Shown: positions 53,023 through 63,624, counted from the first letter of the stretch. The stretch: DNA of 64,000 nt from Roseiterribacter gracilis (GCA_018332375.1 BOPV01000001.1:3100001-3164000); one strand, 5' to 3'. The notes: generated from the sequence alone by a model not told the origin. Made by a program: numbers and translations.

Positions 53023-53390
53023 TTCCTATCCCCTTGTACCTGTGGTTCGTGGGTCGTGCTGAAATTGTCGACGTCGGTCTGCATGCGTTGGATCTGACCC
53101 AAAGCTTCCTGCAACTCGACCCACGACGTCCGTAGCAAGTCCTGATCCACGAGCAGCAACGCGGCTGGCCGTGCGAGAACTTGTCGCGTCTCTTGCAGTC
53201 TTTGTATCAATGCGTTGCGCATCGTGAGCAGCGACGGATGATCGATGCCGGCAACTGCACCAAGCGCGGTTTCGATGGTGCGTAGTGCGTCGTCCCGTGC
53301 CGCGCAAAGCGCGCTGACGTCGGGATCGTTTGTCGTCGTGACAGACGGCGACGGCGCATCGTTGCGCAGGCCACCTTCATGCACGGTCAT
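53019..53390 (-). CDS. Unrecognised 123-residue protein, partner of the triple-PAS receptor
   Basis: Starts [15 protein letters not shown] from the ATG at 53390 (an ATG at 53405 or an upstream start as far as 53468 is possible). After a polar N-terminus, residues 30-115 look like two or three long helices ([55 protein letters not shown]), as in a small helical bundle or coiled coil. No family is recognised. The stop overlaps the receptor start, so the pair is co-translated; it may be an accessory or inhibitor of that receptor (inference). Confidence 0.5.
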   Translation of the reverse strand: MTVHEGGLRNDAPSPSVTTTNDPDVSALCAARDDALRTIETALGAVAGIDHPSLLTMRNALIQRLQETRQVLARPAALLLVDQDLLRTSWVELQEALGQIQRMQTDVDNFSTTHEPQVQGDRK

Positions 53391-53866
53391 CCATGCGGGT
53401 CGCATCGCCGGGGCGTCTATCCGATTCCTGTTGCGGCGCGAAGCTTCTGCACGCGACGAGCCGCGCAATCACGCGCCCAGCGCGCCAACGCACGACGAAC
53501 AAGATTTTGAAATGCACGCGCCGCGCGCGAGGTGTAGTCTGCGTCGGCAACCTGCTTGATGCGCACCTATATGTCCCGCGGCGACACGCAGCGCATTTTG
53601 CGAAGTCGAGGACTTCAAACGGATCTGTATACGAGCAGCACGCTGTGCTGAATCGCGCAGCGCTTGCAAAGCTGCTGCGCTGAGAAATAATTCACCGTAG
53701 TTCACAGCACGGCCGTTCGAAGCGCGCCGAGAGCGGCGCATTTAGCAACGTGATTCGGCGCGACGCACGCGTCTGCGCGCTTTCACAAATCGCGTGGCGG
53801 AAAGCGGGGCTAGTTGCTGCTTTGGCCCAAATTTCGTTTCTATTCCCGAATGCTCCGACCGGTCCC
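53391..53866. other. Gene-free stretch
   Basis: About 475 bases between divergent genes. Short open frames exist on both strands, but none has a recognisable product, a good start signal or protein-like composition. Local AT content rises near 53685-53700 (GAAATAATTCACC), so promoters may lie here. If the 123-residue gene starts further upstream, the gap shrinks by up to 78 bases. Confidence 0.5.
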
Positions 53867-54604
53867 ATGAACATTCTCGCTGCAATCTGTTGTTTTCTGG
53901 TTCCGGCCGGCTGGTACGCGCTCTATAGCGCCGGGCTGTTCGACGATCGGACGATTGCGGTTCTGCTGGTCGCGACCTTGGTCAGCGTGATCGCATTTCG
54001 CTGGTGGTTGCGGGCGCCGGCGGCTGCAGGGATCGCCGCACTGCTGGTCGCGCTGACGCTCTCCTATGACGCGCACATCGCTGCGTCCTTCGAAGGGCCA
54101 CTTGAAGAGCATGTCGTCGTCGAAGGCGACGCGGCCTATCTGCTCGAACCGATCACGCGTGCGACCCCGGCCCAGTTGCGTCTGACACTGGCGGCGCATC
54201 CCGCAATCAAGCGCGTCTTGTTGGGAAGCGACGGCGGCAATGCGATGGCGGGCGTGCAGTTGGCGCGGCTCATTCATGCGCGCGGGTTGATCACCGAGAC
54301 CGCGCCCGATTTTCTCTGCCAGTCGGCTTGCACCTACGCCTTCGCCGGCGGCGTGCAGCGGATTGCCGCCAGCGGATGTCCATTGCGCTTTCACGCCGAG
54401 GGCGGCGCGCTGCCGCCGATCGCGGCACTGATGACACGCATCCACCACACCGTGCTGGATCTGCCGCCGCACCTATCCGCTGCGATCCGTGCAGCTGGAC
54501 CGGTCAAGACACTCCTGCGCATCAATTCGACCGAGCTGCGCGACCGCGACGGTTTCGTCACGCAGATCGATCGCGCACGCCCCGTGCAGGCCTGCCACGC
54601 CTGA
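53867..54604 (+). CDS. Membrane-anchored ClpP-fold (COG3904-like) protein
   Basis: About 245 residues from the ATG at 53867, with three hydrophobic stretches in the first 75 residues (MNILAAICCFLVPAGWYALY first), then a soluble part. That part has the crotonase/ClpP-like signature of the COG3904 group: LGSDGGNAMAGVQLARLIHA and FLCQSACTYAFAGGVQRIAA, where the Ser of QSAC lies where a ClpP-type nucleophile would be. No catalytic His/Asp can be fixed by eye. The soluble part is predicted outside the cytoplasm. It ends 26 bases before the luciferase-like gene. Confidence 0.6.
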   Translation: MNILAAICCFLVPAGWYALYSAGLFDDRTIAVLLVATLVSVIAFRWWLRAPAAAGIAALLVALTLSYDAHIAASFEGPLEEHVVVEGDAAYLLEPITRATPAQLRLTLAAHPAIKRVLLGSDGGNAMAGVQLARLIHARGLITETAPDFLCQSACTYAFAGGVQRIAASGCPLRFHAEGGALPPIAALMTRIHHTVLDLPPHLSAAIRAAGPVKTLLRINSTELRDRDGFVTQIDRARPVQACHA

Positions 54605-54630
54605 CTTGCCGCGCCCGGAACGGCGCCTAG

Positions 54631-55662
54631 ATGCTTGGCACGATGATCCCGTTTTCCGTTCTCGACCTTGCGCCGGTGCCCGACGGCAAAACCGTGCGCG
54701 ACGCGCTGCGCAACAGTATCGACCTGGCGCAGCACGCCGAGGGCTGGGGGTTTCACCGCTACTGGTTGGCCGAGCATCACAACATGCCCGGCATCGCCAG
54801 CGCCGCGACGTCGGTTGCGATCGGCGCGGTTGCGGGCGCAACCAAAACCATCCGCGTCGGCGCCGGCGGAATCATGCTGCCGAACCACGCGCCGCTGATC
54901 ATCGCCGAACAATTCGGTACGCTTGAGGCGCTCTATCCCGGCCGGATCGATCTCGGCCTTGGTCGCGCGCCCGGTACCGATCAACGGACCGCGCACGCGA
55001 TGCGACGCGATCTCGAAACAAGTTCGGAACGGTTTCCGCAGGATGTGCTGGAATTGCAGGCGCTGCTTGGTCCGGTGCAGCCGGGACAAGTGATCCGCGC
55101 TTTTCCCGGTGCCGACGCCAACGTGCCGTTGTGGCTGCTCGGATCCAGCCTGTTCGGCGCGCAGCTCGCCGCCGTGCTTGGCCTGCCCTATGCGTTCGCG
55201 TCGCACTTCGCACCCGACGCGCTGGAGCAGGCGATCGACGTCTATCGCGCGCGCTTCCAACCGTCCGAACAGTTGGATCGTCCGTATGTGATGCTGGCGT
55301 TCAATGTGCTCGCGGCCGACACCGACGAGGAAGGGCGTCGCCTGTTCACGTCGCAACAACAGGCGTTTCTCAATCTGCGGCGCGGTATGCCCGGCAAGTT
55401 GCCGGCGCCGGTCGATCGGATCGAAGATGTGGCCAGCGAAGCCGAGCTGCGCATGATCGCAAACGCGCTGTCTTGTTCGGCCGCGGGGTCACCCGCAACG
55501 GTGCGCGCCGGACTTGCCGCCTTCATCGCCAAACATCAACCGGACGAGTTGATGATCACCGGCATGATCCACGATCACGCGGCGCGGCTGCACTCGTTCG
55601 AACTGGCGATGCAGGCGCGCAATGCGCTCGCGTCGGCGGACTCCGTCGCCGCCACTGCGTGA
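54631..55662 (+). CDS. LLM class (luciferase-like) flavin-dependent monooxygenase
   Basis: A 343-residue bacterial-luciferase-fold protein of the MsnO8 subgroup: [16 protein letters not shown] at the start, [18 protein letters not shown] (conserved), [42 protein letters not shown], then the C-terminal [13 protein letters not shown]. Such enzymes use reduced FMN from a separate reductase to oxygenate a small substrate. An ATG at 54646 is an alternative start. It ends one base before the converging kinase stop. Confidence 0.9.
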   Translation: MLGTMIPFSVLDLAPVPDGKTVRDALRNSIDLAQHAEGWGFHRYWLAEHHNMPGIASAATSVAIGAVAGATKTIRVGAGGIMLPNHAPLIIAEQFGTLEALYPGRIDLGLGRAPGTDQRTAHAMRRDLETSSERFPQDVLELQALLGPVQPGQVIRAFPGADANVPLWLLGSSLFGAQLAAVLGLPYAFASHFAPDALEQAIDVYRARFQPSEQLDRPYVMLAFNVLAADTDEEGRRLFTSQQQAFLNLRRGMPGKLPAPVDRIEDVASEAELRMIANALSCSAAGSPATVRAGLAAFIAKHQPDELMITGMIHDHAARLHSFELAMQARNALASADSVAATA

Positions 55663-55663
55663 G

Positions 55664-56869
55664 CTAGGCCGCGACTCGCAACGGAAAGCGCAACAGCAGT
55701 TCCGTGCCGTTGCTGCGGCCGCCCTGCAGGTTGAACGTCGCCTGCAGTTGCTTTGCCAGCGCCAGCACGACGCGCATGCCGAGGCCGCGGCTGGTGTTTG
55801 GGTTGAACCCTTCGGGCAGGCCGCGCCCGTGATCGGCAATGCGCAACTCAACCTCGTCGTCGCCGACTCGCTGCAGCTCGATGTCGACGACGCAGTCTTT
55901 GCTGGTTGCATACGCATGTTTGGCAGCGTTGGCGACAAGCTCGTTGGCAATGATCGCAATCCAGATCGCGCGATCGGTTTCGATCAGCACATCGGGCGGT
56001 GCGTTGATCCGCACGTCGCACTGGCCGGCCGCAGCTGACAGGCTTTGCTCCAAATCGCGTAGATACTGGCCGAGATCAATCGTCCGGACGTCGTCGGCCT
56101 TGTACAGACGTTCATGCACCAGCCCAACCGCGACGATGCGCGACGACGCCTCGTTCAAGGCGGTGCGGACTTCTTCGCTGGTCGCTGCATTCGCCTGCAG
56201 GTGCAACAAAGAGGCGACCAGCTGCAGACTGTTTTTGACGCGGTGATTGACCTCGTGCAGCAGCAGCTGCTGCCGCGCCATCGAAGCTTCAAGCGCGCTT
56301 TGGTACGAACGGCGCTCGATTGCCATGCCCAGAATGTTGGCCGCGCCCTGCAGGAACGCGAGATCCTGTTCGAGAAACTCGTCGCTGTCGCGGCTGTCGA
56401 CTTCCAGCACGCCGAACGGTTCGCCGTCGCCTTGCAGGATAACGTTGATGGCGCGGCGAATACCGTTCTCGGCAAGCAGCGACGGGGTGCGAAACCGTTT
56501 TTCGTTTTCGAGATGATTGGAAATGACGGGCTTGCCCGTCTTCAGCGCGAAGCCGGCAGGCGATTCAAGGTCGGCTCCGACGGTCGCGACGCCGATGACG
56601 CCAGGTCCCCAACCAACGCCGGCGCGGACCAAAAACACGTTCTTCGCCGGTAGATACTCCAGCACTTTGCAGAAGCGGCATTGCAGCCCCTGCGCAACCA
56701 GCCGCGTCGCCGCGTGCAGCAGCTCTTCAAAGTCGGCCCGTCGTAACGCCAGCACGCCGAGTTGCGAGAGAAGATCTTGTTGTCGGAGCCGATACTGTAG
56801 TTCTGGATCGAGATGTGGCGCCGCGTCATCTGGCGACGCTTCGATAATTGGATCCCGTTCGACCGACAT
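55664..56869 (-). CDS. GAF-HisKA_2 sensor histidine kinase
   Basis: A 401-residue cytoplasmic kinase. A GAF domain (about 45-190) with LESPAGFALKTGKPVISNH is followed by the HisKA_2-type box LLLHEVNHRVKNSLQLVASLL (probable phospho-acceptor His209) and an HATPase with ANELVANAAKHAYA and TSRGLGMRVVLALA. These kinases commonly feed single-domain receivers or PhyR-type regulators of general stress. No response regulator is adjacent; the orphan receiver at 46274-46636 is a possible target (inference). Confidence 0.9.
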   Translation of the reverse strand: MSVERDPIIEASPDDAAPHLDPELQYRLRQQDLLSQLGVLALRRADFEELLHAATRLVAQGLQCRFCKVLEYLPAKNVFLVRAGVGWGPGVIGVATVGADLESPAGFALKTGKPVISNHLENEKRFRTPSLLAENGIRRAINVILQGDGEPFGVLEVDSRDSDEFLEQDLAFLQGAANILGMAIERRSYQSALEASMARQQLLLHEVNHRVKNSLQLVASLLHLQANAATSEEVRTALNEASSRIVAVGLVHERLYKADDVRTIDLGQYLRDLEQSLSAAAGQCDVRINAPPDVLIETDRAIWIAIIANELVANAAKHAYATSKDCVVDIELQRVGDDEVELRIADHGRGLPEGFNPNTSRGLGMRVVLALAKQLQATFNLQGGRSNGTELLLRFPLRVAA

Positions 56870-56927
56870 GGGCGGACGCTATCACGTGTCGTCCGGACTC
56901 ATTGCATGCAATGAATCCATTTCTATT

Positions 56928-57956
56928 TCACACCGGCGGTTTGTTCCGTTCGAACCCGTTTTGATGCCAATACGGATAGGCAGGCGTCACTTTGCTGGCT
57001 TCGTCCAGTTTCTTCATATGCTCGTCTGTCAGACTCCAGCCGACCGCACCCAGATTCTGGCGCAACTGTTCTTCGTTGCGCGCGCCGATCACGACGGTCG
57101 ATACGGACGGGCGCTGCAGCAGCCAGTTGATCGCGATCTGCGGAATCGATTTGCCGGTTTCTTTCGCCACCTCGTCCAACGCATCGACGACGCGGTAGAG
57201 CAGCTCGTCGCTGACCTGCGGCCCATACGATGCGCTGCCATGGAGGCGGCTGTCGGCCGGCAGCGGCGTGCCGCGACGGATCTTGCCGGTCAAACGACCC
57301 CAGCCGAGCGGGCTCCAGATCACGCCGCCGACTCCTTGATCGAGTCCAAGCGGCATCTGTTCCCACTCATAGTCACGTCCGATCAGCGAGTAGTAGGCCT
57401 GGTTCGCGACATAGCGCGTCCAGCCATAGCGGTCGGCGACGCTGAGCGACTTCATCAAGTGCCAGCCCGAGAAATTCGATACGCCGATATAGCGAATCTT
57501 GCCGGCACGAACGAGATCGTCGAGCGTCGACAAGGTTTCCTGCACCGGCGTTTCGGCGTCGAACCCGTGCAGCTGCAACAGGTCGAGATAGTCGGTGCCC
57601 AACCGCTGCAACGACGCATCGACTGTGCGCAGCAACCGTTCGCGCGACGAGCCGACGTCGTTGGGGCCGGTTTCGTCGCTGCGCCGGAACGTGACTTTGG
57701 TCGACAGAATGACTTTGTCGCGCCGCCCTTTCACCGCCGCGCCTAGAATCGATTCACTGGCGCCGTCGGAATAGACGTCGGCCGTGTCGAACATGTTGAG
57801 GCCGGACTCGAGGCAGACATCGACCAGCCGTGTCGCTTCCGCGATGTCGGTCGAGCCCCAGGCGCTGAACAGCGGACCTTTGCCGCCGAACGTGCCGGTG
57901 CCGAATGTCAGGACCGGCACTTTGAAGCCAGACGCGCCAAGACGACGGAATTCCAT
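56928..57956 (-). CDS. Aldo/keto reductase
   Basis: A 342-residue NADPH-dependent reductase of the TIM-barrel AKR superfamily. The tetrad is visible: Asp and Tyr in MFDTADVYSDG, Lys in LSTKVTF and His in LQLHGFD; the cofactor site is near SVSTVVIGARNEEQLRQN. The GASGFKVPVLTFGTGTFGG start is typical of YajO/Tas-like members acting on small aldehydes. The gene stands alone, divergent from the membrane chemoreceptor gene 178 bases away. Confidence 0.92.
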   Translation of the reverse strand: MEFRRLGASGFKVPVLTFGTGTFGGKGPLFSAWGSTDIAEATRLVDVCLESGLNMFDTADVYSDGASESILGAAVKGRRDKVILSTKVTFRRSDETGPNDVGSSRERLLRTVDASLQRLGTDYLDLLQLHGFDAETPVQETLSTLDDLVRAGKIRYIGVSNFSGWHLMKSLSVADRYGWTRYVANQAYYSLIGRDYEWEQMPLGLDQGVGGVIWSPLGWGRLTGKIRRGTPLPADSRLHGSASYGPQVSDELLYRVVDALDEVAKETGKSIPQIAINWLLQRPSVSTVVIGARNEEQLRQNLGAVGWSLTDEHMKKLDEASKVTPAYPYWHQNGFERNKPPV

Positions 57957-58134
57957 GGGTTCTCTTCCCGGGTTGGTTCGGGCAGCGACATGTTCTCAAC
58001 CGCGCCGCGAGCAAGGGCGGTGTCGCATTTCTTCCATGCTGTATCGCTGCCTTGCTTTTCAGCATGTGCATTAAGCTTTCGCTCAATTCCTGGCCGCAGC
58101 CTCCCCGAAAATCCGCGTTGTTGGGGAGATCCAA

Positions 58135-60135
58135 GTGAAGCTGACATTGAAGGGCCGCATCTTCGGCGGTTTCGGCATCGTGCTTCTGCTTCTCGCCATC
58201 ACCGGCGCCTTCAGCGTCATGATGGTCAATCGCATCCAGGACGGCGTCGACGGTTTCAAAACCGCGCAAGGCCAAGTCTCGGATCTGAAGTCGATTGACC
58301 TCGTTTCGCAAAAAGTGCGCGTGACAGTCAATCAATGGCTGCGCAGTTTGAATCCCGACTTCGCCAAACTCTCCGACGGCAATCTGGCGCAGCTCCGAGA
58401 TCTCGTGGCCGCTGCGCAGAAGACCGCCAACCCAGAAGCCAAAACGCTGCTGACGCAGTTACAAGGCGCGATTGCCGACTACACCAAGGATTGGGTCGAC
58501 CATCAGAAGCTGGCGACCGAGAGCGTCACCTTCTTTGCCAAGTCGATCAGCGATGACGGTATTCGCATCGAAAAGGCTTTCGGCGAACTGGGCAACGCAG
58601 CGCGCCAGGCGCGCGACCCGGGCGCCGCGGCGCTTGCAACCGCCGCGATCGAATTCACCCGCGCCGAAGCCGACGTCGTGCGCCAGCGCGAACTGGCCGG
58701 TGCCGGTCTTGCCGACGTCGCCGCGTCGGACGCGGCCTTCGCACGCTATTTCGCTGCCGCGGATCAGGCAGCCGCTGCGATCACCAGCGACCAGATTCGC
58801 GCCGGCTTCAAACAACTCGTCACCGAAACCCACGCCTTCCAGGACGCGGCGCATAAAAGCACTGGCCTGATGAACGGCCGCGTCGACCATCTCAAAAACT
58901 TCACCGTGCACGGCAACGCGATGACCGGCACGACGGCCAAGTTGCAGGAACTCGCCAACAACGATTCCGCAGCCAGCGAAAAGCGGCTGCAGGGCAATAT
59001 CGCGGAAAGCAAGTCGCTGCTCGTCTACAGCGTGCTGCTCATTTTGGCGCTGACGGTGGTGCTCAGCATCCTGATCGCACGCAGCATCGTGCGGCCGATG
59101 CAGGCGACGACCGACGCGATGACGGTCCTGGCGGGCGGCAATTACGCGGTCGAGATCGGCGGTGCGGCGCGTCAAGACGAAATCGGTGCGATGGCGCGCG
59201 CGGTCGAAGTCTTCAAGCGAAACGGCCTCGACATGCAACGGCTGCAAGCCGAACAAGAAGCGTTGAAGGCGCAGGCGGAAAAAGATCGTCGCACCGCGAT
59301 GCTGAAACTGGCCGACGGTTTCGAAGCCAGCGTGATGGGCGTGGTCGAAACCGTTGCGTCGGCAGCGACCGAAATGCAGGGCTCGGCAAGCTCGATGTCG
59401 AGCACCGCCGACGAAACCACGCGCCAGGCGATTGCCGTCGCATCGGCGTCGGAGTTGGCCAGCAGCAACGTGCAGACGGTTGCGGCCGCGACCGAAGAAC
59501 TGTCGGCGTCGATTCAGGAAATCGCGCGCCAGGTCACCGGCTCGAACGAGATCGCATCGCGCGCGGTGCAGGAAACCGAACGAACCAGCGAAACGATCGA
59601 ACGCCTGGTCGGGGCTGCAACCCGGATCGGCACGGTGATGGAAATGATTCAGACCATCGCCGGCCAGACCAATCTTCTGGCGTTGAACGCAACCATCGAA
59701 GCGGCGCGCGCCGGCGAAGCGGGCAAAGGCTTTGCCGTCGTCGCGAGCGAAGTCAAAGCGCTGGCGACCCAGACCGCAAAAGCGACCGAGGAAATCCAGG
59801 CGCAGATTCAAGAAATCCAGCAAGCCACCGGCGGTGCCAAAACGGCGATGGAAAATATCGGCCAGACGATCGGGCGGATCAGCGAAATCACCGGCGCGAT
59901 TGCGGCCGCGGTCGAAGAGCAAGGGGCGGCGACGCGCGACATCTCGTCGAACGTCGCCGAGGCGGCGCGCGGCACGCAGCAAGTGTCGTCGAACATTGCG
60001 GGTGTGAACCAGGCCGCGGCAGAAACCGGCACCGCGTCGGCGCAAGTGTTGAGCGCGGCGGGTGGCCTGTCGAAAGAAGCCGAAACCTTGCGCCGCGAAG
60101 TCGCGACCTTCATCGCCAGCGTGCGTAGCGCCTGA
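58135..60135 (+). CDS. Membrane methyl-accepting chemotaxis protein
   Basis: A 666-residue receptor from a GTG start preceded by GGGGAGA. Helix 1 (about 10-32), a periplasmic helical sensor domain of about 260 residues, helix 2 (about 297-318, [20 protein letters not shown]), a HAMP domain and a signalling domain with [20 protein letters not shown]. The sensor domain is alpha-helical and of no family I can name. It likely signals to a CheA/CheW pair elsewhere, perhaps the one in this window. No adjacent che genes. Confidence 0.92.
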   Translation: MKLTLKGRIFGGFGIVLLLLAITGAFSVMMVNRIQDGVDGFKTAQGQVSDLKSIDLVSQKVRVTVNQWLRSLNPDFAKLSDGNLAQLRDLVAAAQKTANPEAKTLLTQLQGAIADYTKDWVDHQKLATESVTFFAKSISDDGIRIEKAFGELGNAARQARDPGAAALATAAIEFTRAEADVVRQRELAGAGLADVAASDAAFARYFAAADQAAAAITSDQIRAGFKQLVTETHAFQDAAHKSTGLMNGRVDHLKNFTVHGNAMTGTTAKLQELANNDSAASEKRLQGNIAESKSLLVYSVLLILALTVVLSILIARSIVRPMQATTDAMTVLAGGNYAVEIGGAARQDEIGAMARAVEVFKRNGLDMQRLQAEQEALKAQAEKDRRTAMLKLADGFEASVMGVVETVASAATEMQGSASSMSSTADETTRQAIAVASASELASSNVQTVAAATEELSASIQEIARQVTGSNEIASRAVQETERTSETIERLVGAATRIGTVMEMIQTIAGQTNLLALNATIEAARAGEAGKGFAVVASEVKALATQTAKATEEIQAQIQEIQQATGGAKTAMENIGQTIGRISEITGAIAAAVEEQGAATRDISSNVAEAARGTQQVSSNIAGVNQAAAETGTASAQVLSAAGGLSKEAETLRREVATFIASVRSA

Positions 60136-60198
60136 TCCGGGCGCGGCCTTTGCCGCGCTGACGAACGGCTCAATACTCCGCGCCCGGAGGATTGCGCC

Positions 60199-61929
60199 AT
60201 GATTCGTGTTGTCTTGCTCCTGACGCTGCTGGCCGCGCCGCCAGAGACTGCGCTGCGCCAGGTCATTGCCGACTTCGAACGGTTCGATCGCGCCGACGAT
60301 CCGGTCAGCGCCGGTCAGGACGGCGACCGGGCGCAGTTGTCGCGTCTGCCCGACGTCAAACCAGCCGCCGATCGTGCGCGGACCCAAGCGCTGCAGACAT
60401 TCAAAACGCGGTTGGCCGCGATCGACGCCAAGACTCTGTCGGCCGACGCGCAGCTCAATCTTGCCGTGCTGCGCGCGACCGTCGACGACCGCCTCGCACT
60501 GTTGTCGTTCGACGTTGCGCGGCTGCCGTTCAATAGCGATAGCGGCTTTCACACGATGCTGCGCGAAACCGCCGACGCGACCGCGATCGATACGGTTGCC
60601 GACGCCGAAGCCTGGCTGGCGCGGCTCGATGCAGCGCCGGTGTGGTACGCGGACAATATCGAGAATGCACGGCGCGGCCTTGCCACCGGCTTCGTGCAGC
60701 CGCGCATGACCACCGAGCGCGTGCTGGAAATCGCAAAGACGCAAGCGGCGACGCCGGTCGAGTTCGATCCGTTGCTGAAGCCGCTTGCGAAATTGCCAGC
60801 CACGATCGCCGACGGCGATGCCCTGCGCACGCGCGCCAAAACAATTCTGCGCGACAAGGTTGCGCCTGCGCGCGCCGCCTTCGTCACGTTTCTCGAAACC
60901 GAATATCTACCCAAGTCGCGCGCGTCGCTCGGCGCCAGTGAGATGAACAATGGCCGCGCCTATTACGCGGCTGCAATCAAACATTATACGACGACGTCGA
61001 TGACGCCCGATCAGGTCCATGCGTTGGGTCTGTCGGAAGTCGCGCGCATTCGCACCGCGATGGACGCGGTGATGGCAGAGGCGAAGTTCAACGGTAGCTT
61101 CACCGAGTTCTTGGCCTTCCTGCGCAGCGACAAACGGTTCTACGCGCAGTCGCGCGAAGAGCTGCTGCTGCGCGCGTCCGAGATTGCGAAACGGATCGAC
61201 GGACAATTGCCGCGCGTCTTTCGTACCTTGCCGCGCCTGCCTTATGGCGTGACGCCGGTCGCAGCCGAAATCGAACTCGCTTACACGACCGGCCGCTATT
61301 CGCCGGGCAGTCCCACGCTGGGCGTTGCCGGACAGTATCTCGTAAATACGTCGAAGCTGGATCAGCGGCCGCTATACGAATTGCCGGCGCTGACCCTGCA
61401 TGAAGCGGTGCCGGGACATCATCTGCAGATCGCGTTGCAACAGGAGCTTGGCGAGCAACCTTGGTTCCGGCGTCACGCCGACGTCACCGCCTTTGTCGAA
61501 GGTTGGGGTCTGTATTCCGAAAGCCTCGGCACCGATCTCGGCATCTATCGCGACGCGTACGAAAAATTCGGGCGTCTGTCGTACGAGATGTGGCGCGCCT
61601 GCCGTCTCGTCGCCGATACCGGCATTCATTGGAAAGGCTGGTCGATCGAACAGGCGCGCGCCTGCTTCACCGACAATTCGGCGCTGGCGCCGCACAATAT
61701 CCAGACCGAACTCGAACGCTATATTTCCTGGCCGGGCCAGGCGACCGCCTACAAGATCGGCGAATTGAAACTGCAAGCGTTACGCGCCAAAGCAACCGCC
61801 GCGCTGGGCGACAAGTTCAATCTGCGCGACTTCCACGATGCGGTTCTGTTGGGCGGGCCGTTGCCGCTTGATCTGTTGGAACAGCGCGTCGACCGCTGGA
61901 TCGCGCAGCAGGCGAATAGACGGTCCTAG
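60199..61929 (+). CDS. DUF885 family protein, peptidase-like, probably exported
   Basis: A 576-residue protein with a short signal peptide (MIRVVLLLTLLAAPPETA). The DUF885 core carries the zinc-peptidase-like motif LHEAVPGHHLQIALQQE and the SESLGTDLGIYRD, EGWGLY and SWPGQATAYKIGEL stretches of the family. Relatives are annotated as carboxypeptidase-like, but experimental assignments are few. It begins 63 bases after the chemoreceptor and ends before the SCO-family gene on the same strand, with no other link. Confidence 0.87.
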   Translation: MIRVVLLLTLLAAPPETALRQVIADFERFDRADDPVSAGQDGDRAQLSRLPDVKPAADRARTQALQTFKTRLAAIDAKTLSADAQLNLAVLRATVDDRLALLSFDVARLPFNSDSGFHTMLRETADATAIDTVADAEAWLARLDAAPVWYADNIENARRGLATGFVQPRMTTERVLEIAKTQAATPVEFDPLLKPLAKLPATIADGDALRTRAKTILRDKVAPARAAFVTFLETEYLPKSRASLGASEMNNGRAYYAAAIKHYTTTSMTPDQVHALGLSEVARIRTAMDAVMAEAKFNGSFTEFLAFLRSDKRFYAQSREELLLRASEIAKRIDGQLPRVFRTLPRLPYGVTPVAAEIELAYTTGRYSPGSPTLGVAGQYLVNTSKLDQRPLYELPALTLHEAVPGHHLQIALQQELGEQPWFRRHADVTAFVEGWGLYSESLGTDLGIYRDAYEKFGRLSYEMWRACRLVADTGIHWKGWSIEQARACFTDNSALAPHNIQTELERYISWPGQATAYKIGELKLQALRAKATAALGDKFNLRDFHDAVLLGGPLPLDLLEQRVDRWIAQQANRRS

Positions 61930-61972
61930 CGTGTAATTCCGTCGCCTTGGTTGCGGCGCTACAAGCTATGCG

Positions 61973-62518
61973 ATGTGGTGGCGTCTCGCGCTTTGTCTGT
62001 TCTTCGTCGTGCCTGCGCATGCAGCCGAGCAGGTCGACTGGTCGTTGCGACGCACCGATGGCAGGCCGGCGGCGATGCGCAATCTGCCTGCGCGCTGGCT
62101 GCTGATTTATTTCGGCTATACGCGTTGCGCTGATATCTGCCCGACGGCGCTTGCCGATCTTGCCGAGGTGATGGACCGGTTGGGATCGTTGGCGCCGCGC
62201 GTGCAGCCGGTCTTCGTCACGCTGGATCCGTCGCGCGACACGCCGGCTGCGCTCGACAGCTACGTCACCTTGTTCCGCGCCGGTATTTTGCCGCTGACCG
62301 GCAGCGAAGCGTCGGTTTCCGACGCGGCGCGCCGCTTTCACGTGCATGTCACGCGCTACCAGGATCCCAAGCTGGGCGATTATAGCATCGACCACAGCTC
62401 GTCGTTCTTTCTGGTCGCGCCGAACCGGCAATTGCTGGCCGATTTCGCGACGCCCGATCTGTCGCCCGACGAAATCGCTCCGTCCATTCGTGCTCTTCTG
62501 ACCAAGGAAAAGTCATGA
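61973..62518 (+). CDS. SCO1/SenC-family copper/thiol protein, exported
   Basis: A 181-residue protein with a signal peptide (MWWRLALCLFFVVPAHAA). The thioredoxin-like fold carries the SCO copper motif GYTRCADICPTAL (Cys-x3-Cys) and the distal His in IDHSSSFFLV, so it can bind copper and may help assemble the CuA centre of cytochrome oxidase or act in thiol redox. Its end overlaps the next gene as ATGA, indicating a two-gene unit. No cytochrome oxidase gene is in the window. Confidence 0.9.
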   Translation: MWWRLALCLFFVVPAHAAEQVDWSLRRTDGRPAAMRNLPARWLLIYFGYTRCADICPTALADLAEVMDRLGSLAPRVQPVFVTLDPSRDTPAALDSYVTLFRAGILPLTGSEASVSDAARRFHVHVTRYQDPKLGDYSIDHSSSFFLVAPNRQLLADFATPDLSPDEIAPSIRALLTKEKS

Positions 62519-63624
62519 CGATGAATGCTTCCCGCCGGCACTTCCTCGGCAGCGCCGCCGCCGCGACTGCTTTGTTCAGCATGCGGCCCGCCGCTGCTGC
62601 GCCGGTGCTGAAAGTGCCCGAGATCGACAGGCTTGAGATTCGCATCGTGATCGATAGCGGCCACGAGCTGTATCTCGACAAGACCGAACATCCGTTGGTG
62701 AAAGTCGAGCGAAGCGGCATCGGCCTGGTCGGCAATGGTCGCAGCCTGCAGGCGATCGACAGCCAATGGGGTCTGTCGCTGCATCTCAAATCAACGCGCG
62801 ACGGCGTCGTGCGCCAGCAGCTGCTAGATTTCGGTTCGACGCCCGACGTGATGCTGAACAACTTTAAAGTGCTGGGTCTCGATGCAGCCCAGCTTGATGG
62901 GTTGATCCTCAGCCACGGTCATGGCGATCACTATGGTGGCCTGATCGGATTCCTCGAAGCGTATCGCGCCAATCTGCGCCCCAACATTCCGCTCGTGGTC
63001 GGCGGCGAAGACAATTTCTGCTTCCAATTGCAGAAGGGACCTGACGGTCAGCCCAAGCAATTCACCGTGCTTGATCGCGCCGATTTGCAACGTCTGTCGG
63101 TCAATTGGTCGACCGCAGAAAAGCCGCGCCTGATTGGCGACCACGCCTTCTCAACTGGTGCGGTGCCGCGCACGACGTTCGAGAAAGTGCAGGCCAATAC
63201 GCTGGTCGAATACGGCCAGCATGACGGCGCGGGTTGCGACGCGGGCCATTTCAGCGCCGCCGAGCTGAAAGGGAATCTCGAATCGAACCAGCACTGGCAC
63301 GAACATGCGACGTGCTTCCATTTGCGCGGTCGCGGCCTGGTGATGATTTCCAGCTGCGGCCATGGCGGCATGGTGAACGCAGTGCGTCAGGCGCAGAAAG
63401 TGTCGGGCATCCAAAAAGTGCACGCGCTGATCGGCGGCTTTCATCTCTATCCGGCGCAAGCGTCGTACGTGACCGAAGTCGCCCAGGCGGTAAAGGCGCT
63501 GCAGCCCGATCTGGTTCTGCCGATGCATTGCAGCGGTACGAACTTTGTCGCCGCCGCCCATGAATTGATGCCCGACCAGTTGATCACCTCGACGACCGGG
63601 AATCGTCTGACTTTGGGTGTCTGA
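62515..63624 (+). CDS. Metallo-beta-lactamase-fold hydrolase, Tat-exported
   Basis: A 369-residue enzyme with a twin-arginine signal (NASRRHFLGSAAAATALF). The zinc motif is SHGHGDHYGG, with a later His near MISSCGHGG and PMHCSG. The overall layout resembles the dihydropteroate-like ribofuranosyl-aminobenzene phosphate synthase/MBL group, in which the substrate varies. It overlaps the SCO-family gene by four bases, so both may act on the same process in the periplasm, perhaps copper-related (inference). A GTG or ATG start two codons on is possible. Confidence 0.85.
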   Translation: MTMNASRRHFLGSAAAATALFSMRPAAAAPVLKVPEIDRLEIRIVIDSGHELYLDKTEHPLVKVERSGIGLVGNGRSLQAIDSQWGLSLHLKSTRDGVVRQQLLDFGSTPDVMLNNFKVLGLDAAQLDGLILSHGHGDHYGGLIGFLEAYRANLRPNIPLVVGGEDNFCFQLQKGPDGQPKQFTVLDRADLQRLSVNWSTAEKPRLIGDHAFSTGAVPRTTFEKVQANTLVEYGQHDGAGCDAGHFSAAELKGNLESNQHWHEHATCFHLRGRGLVMISSCGHGGMVNAVRQAQKVSGIQKVHALIGGFHLYPAQASYVTEVAQAVKALQPDLVLPMHCSGTNFVAAAHELMPDQLITSTTGNRLTLGV

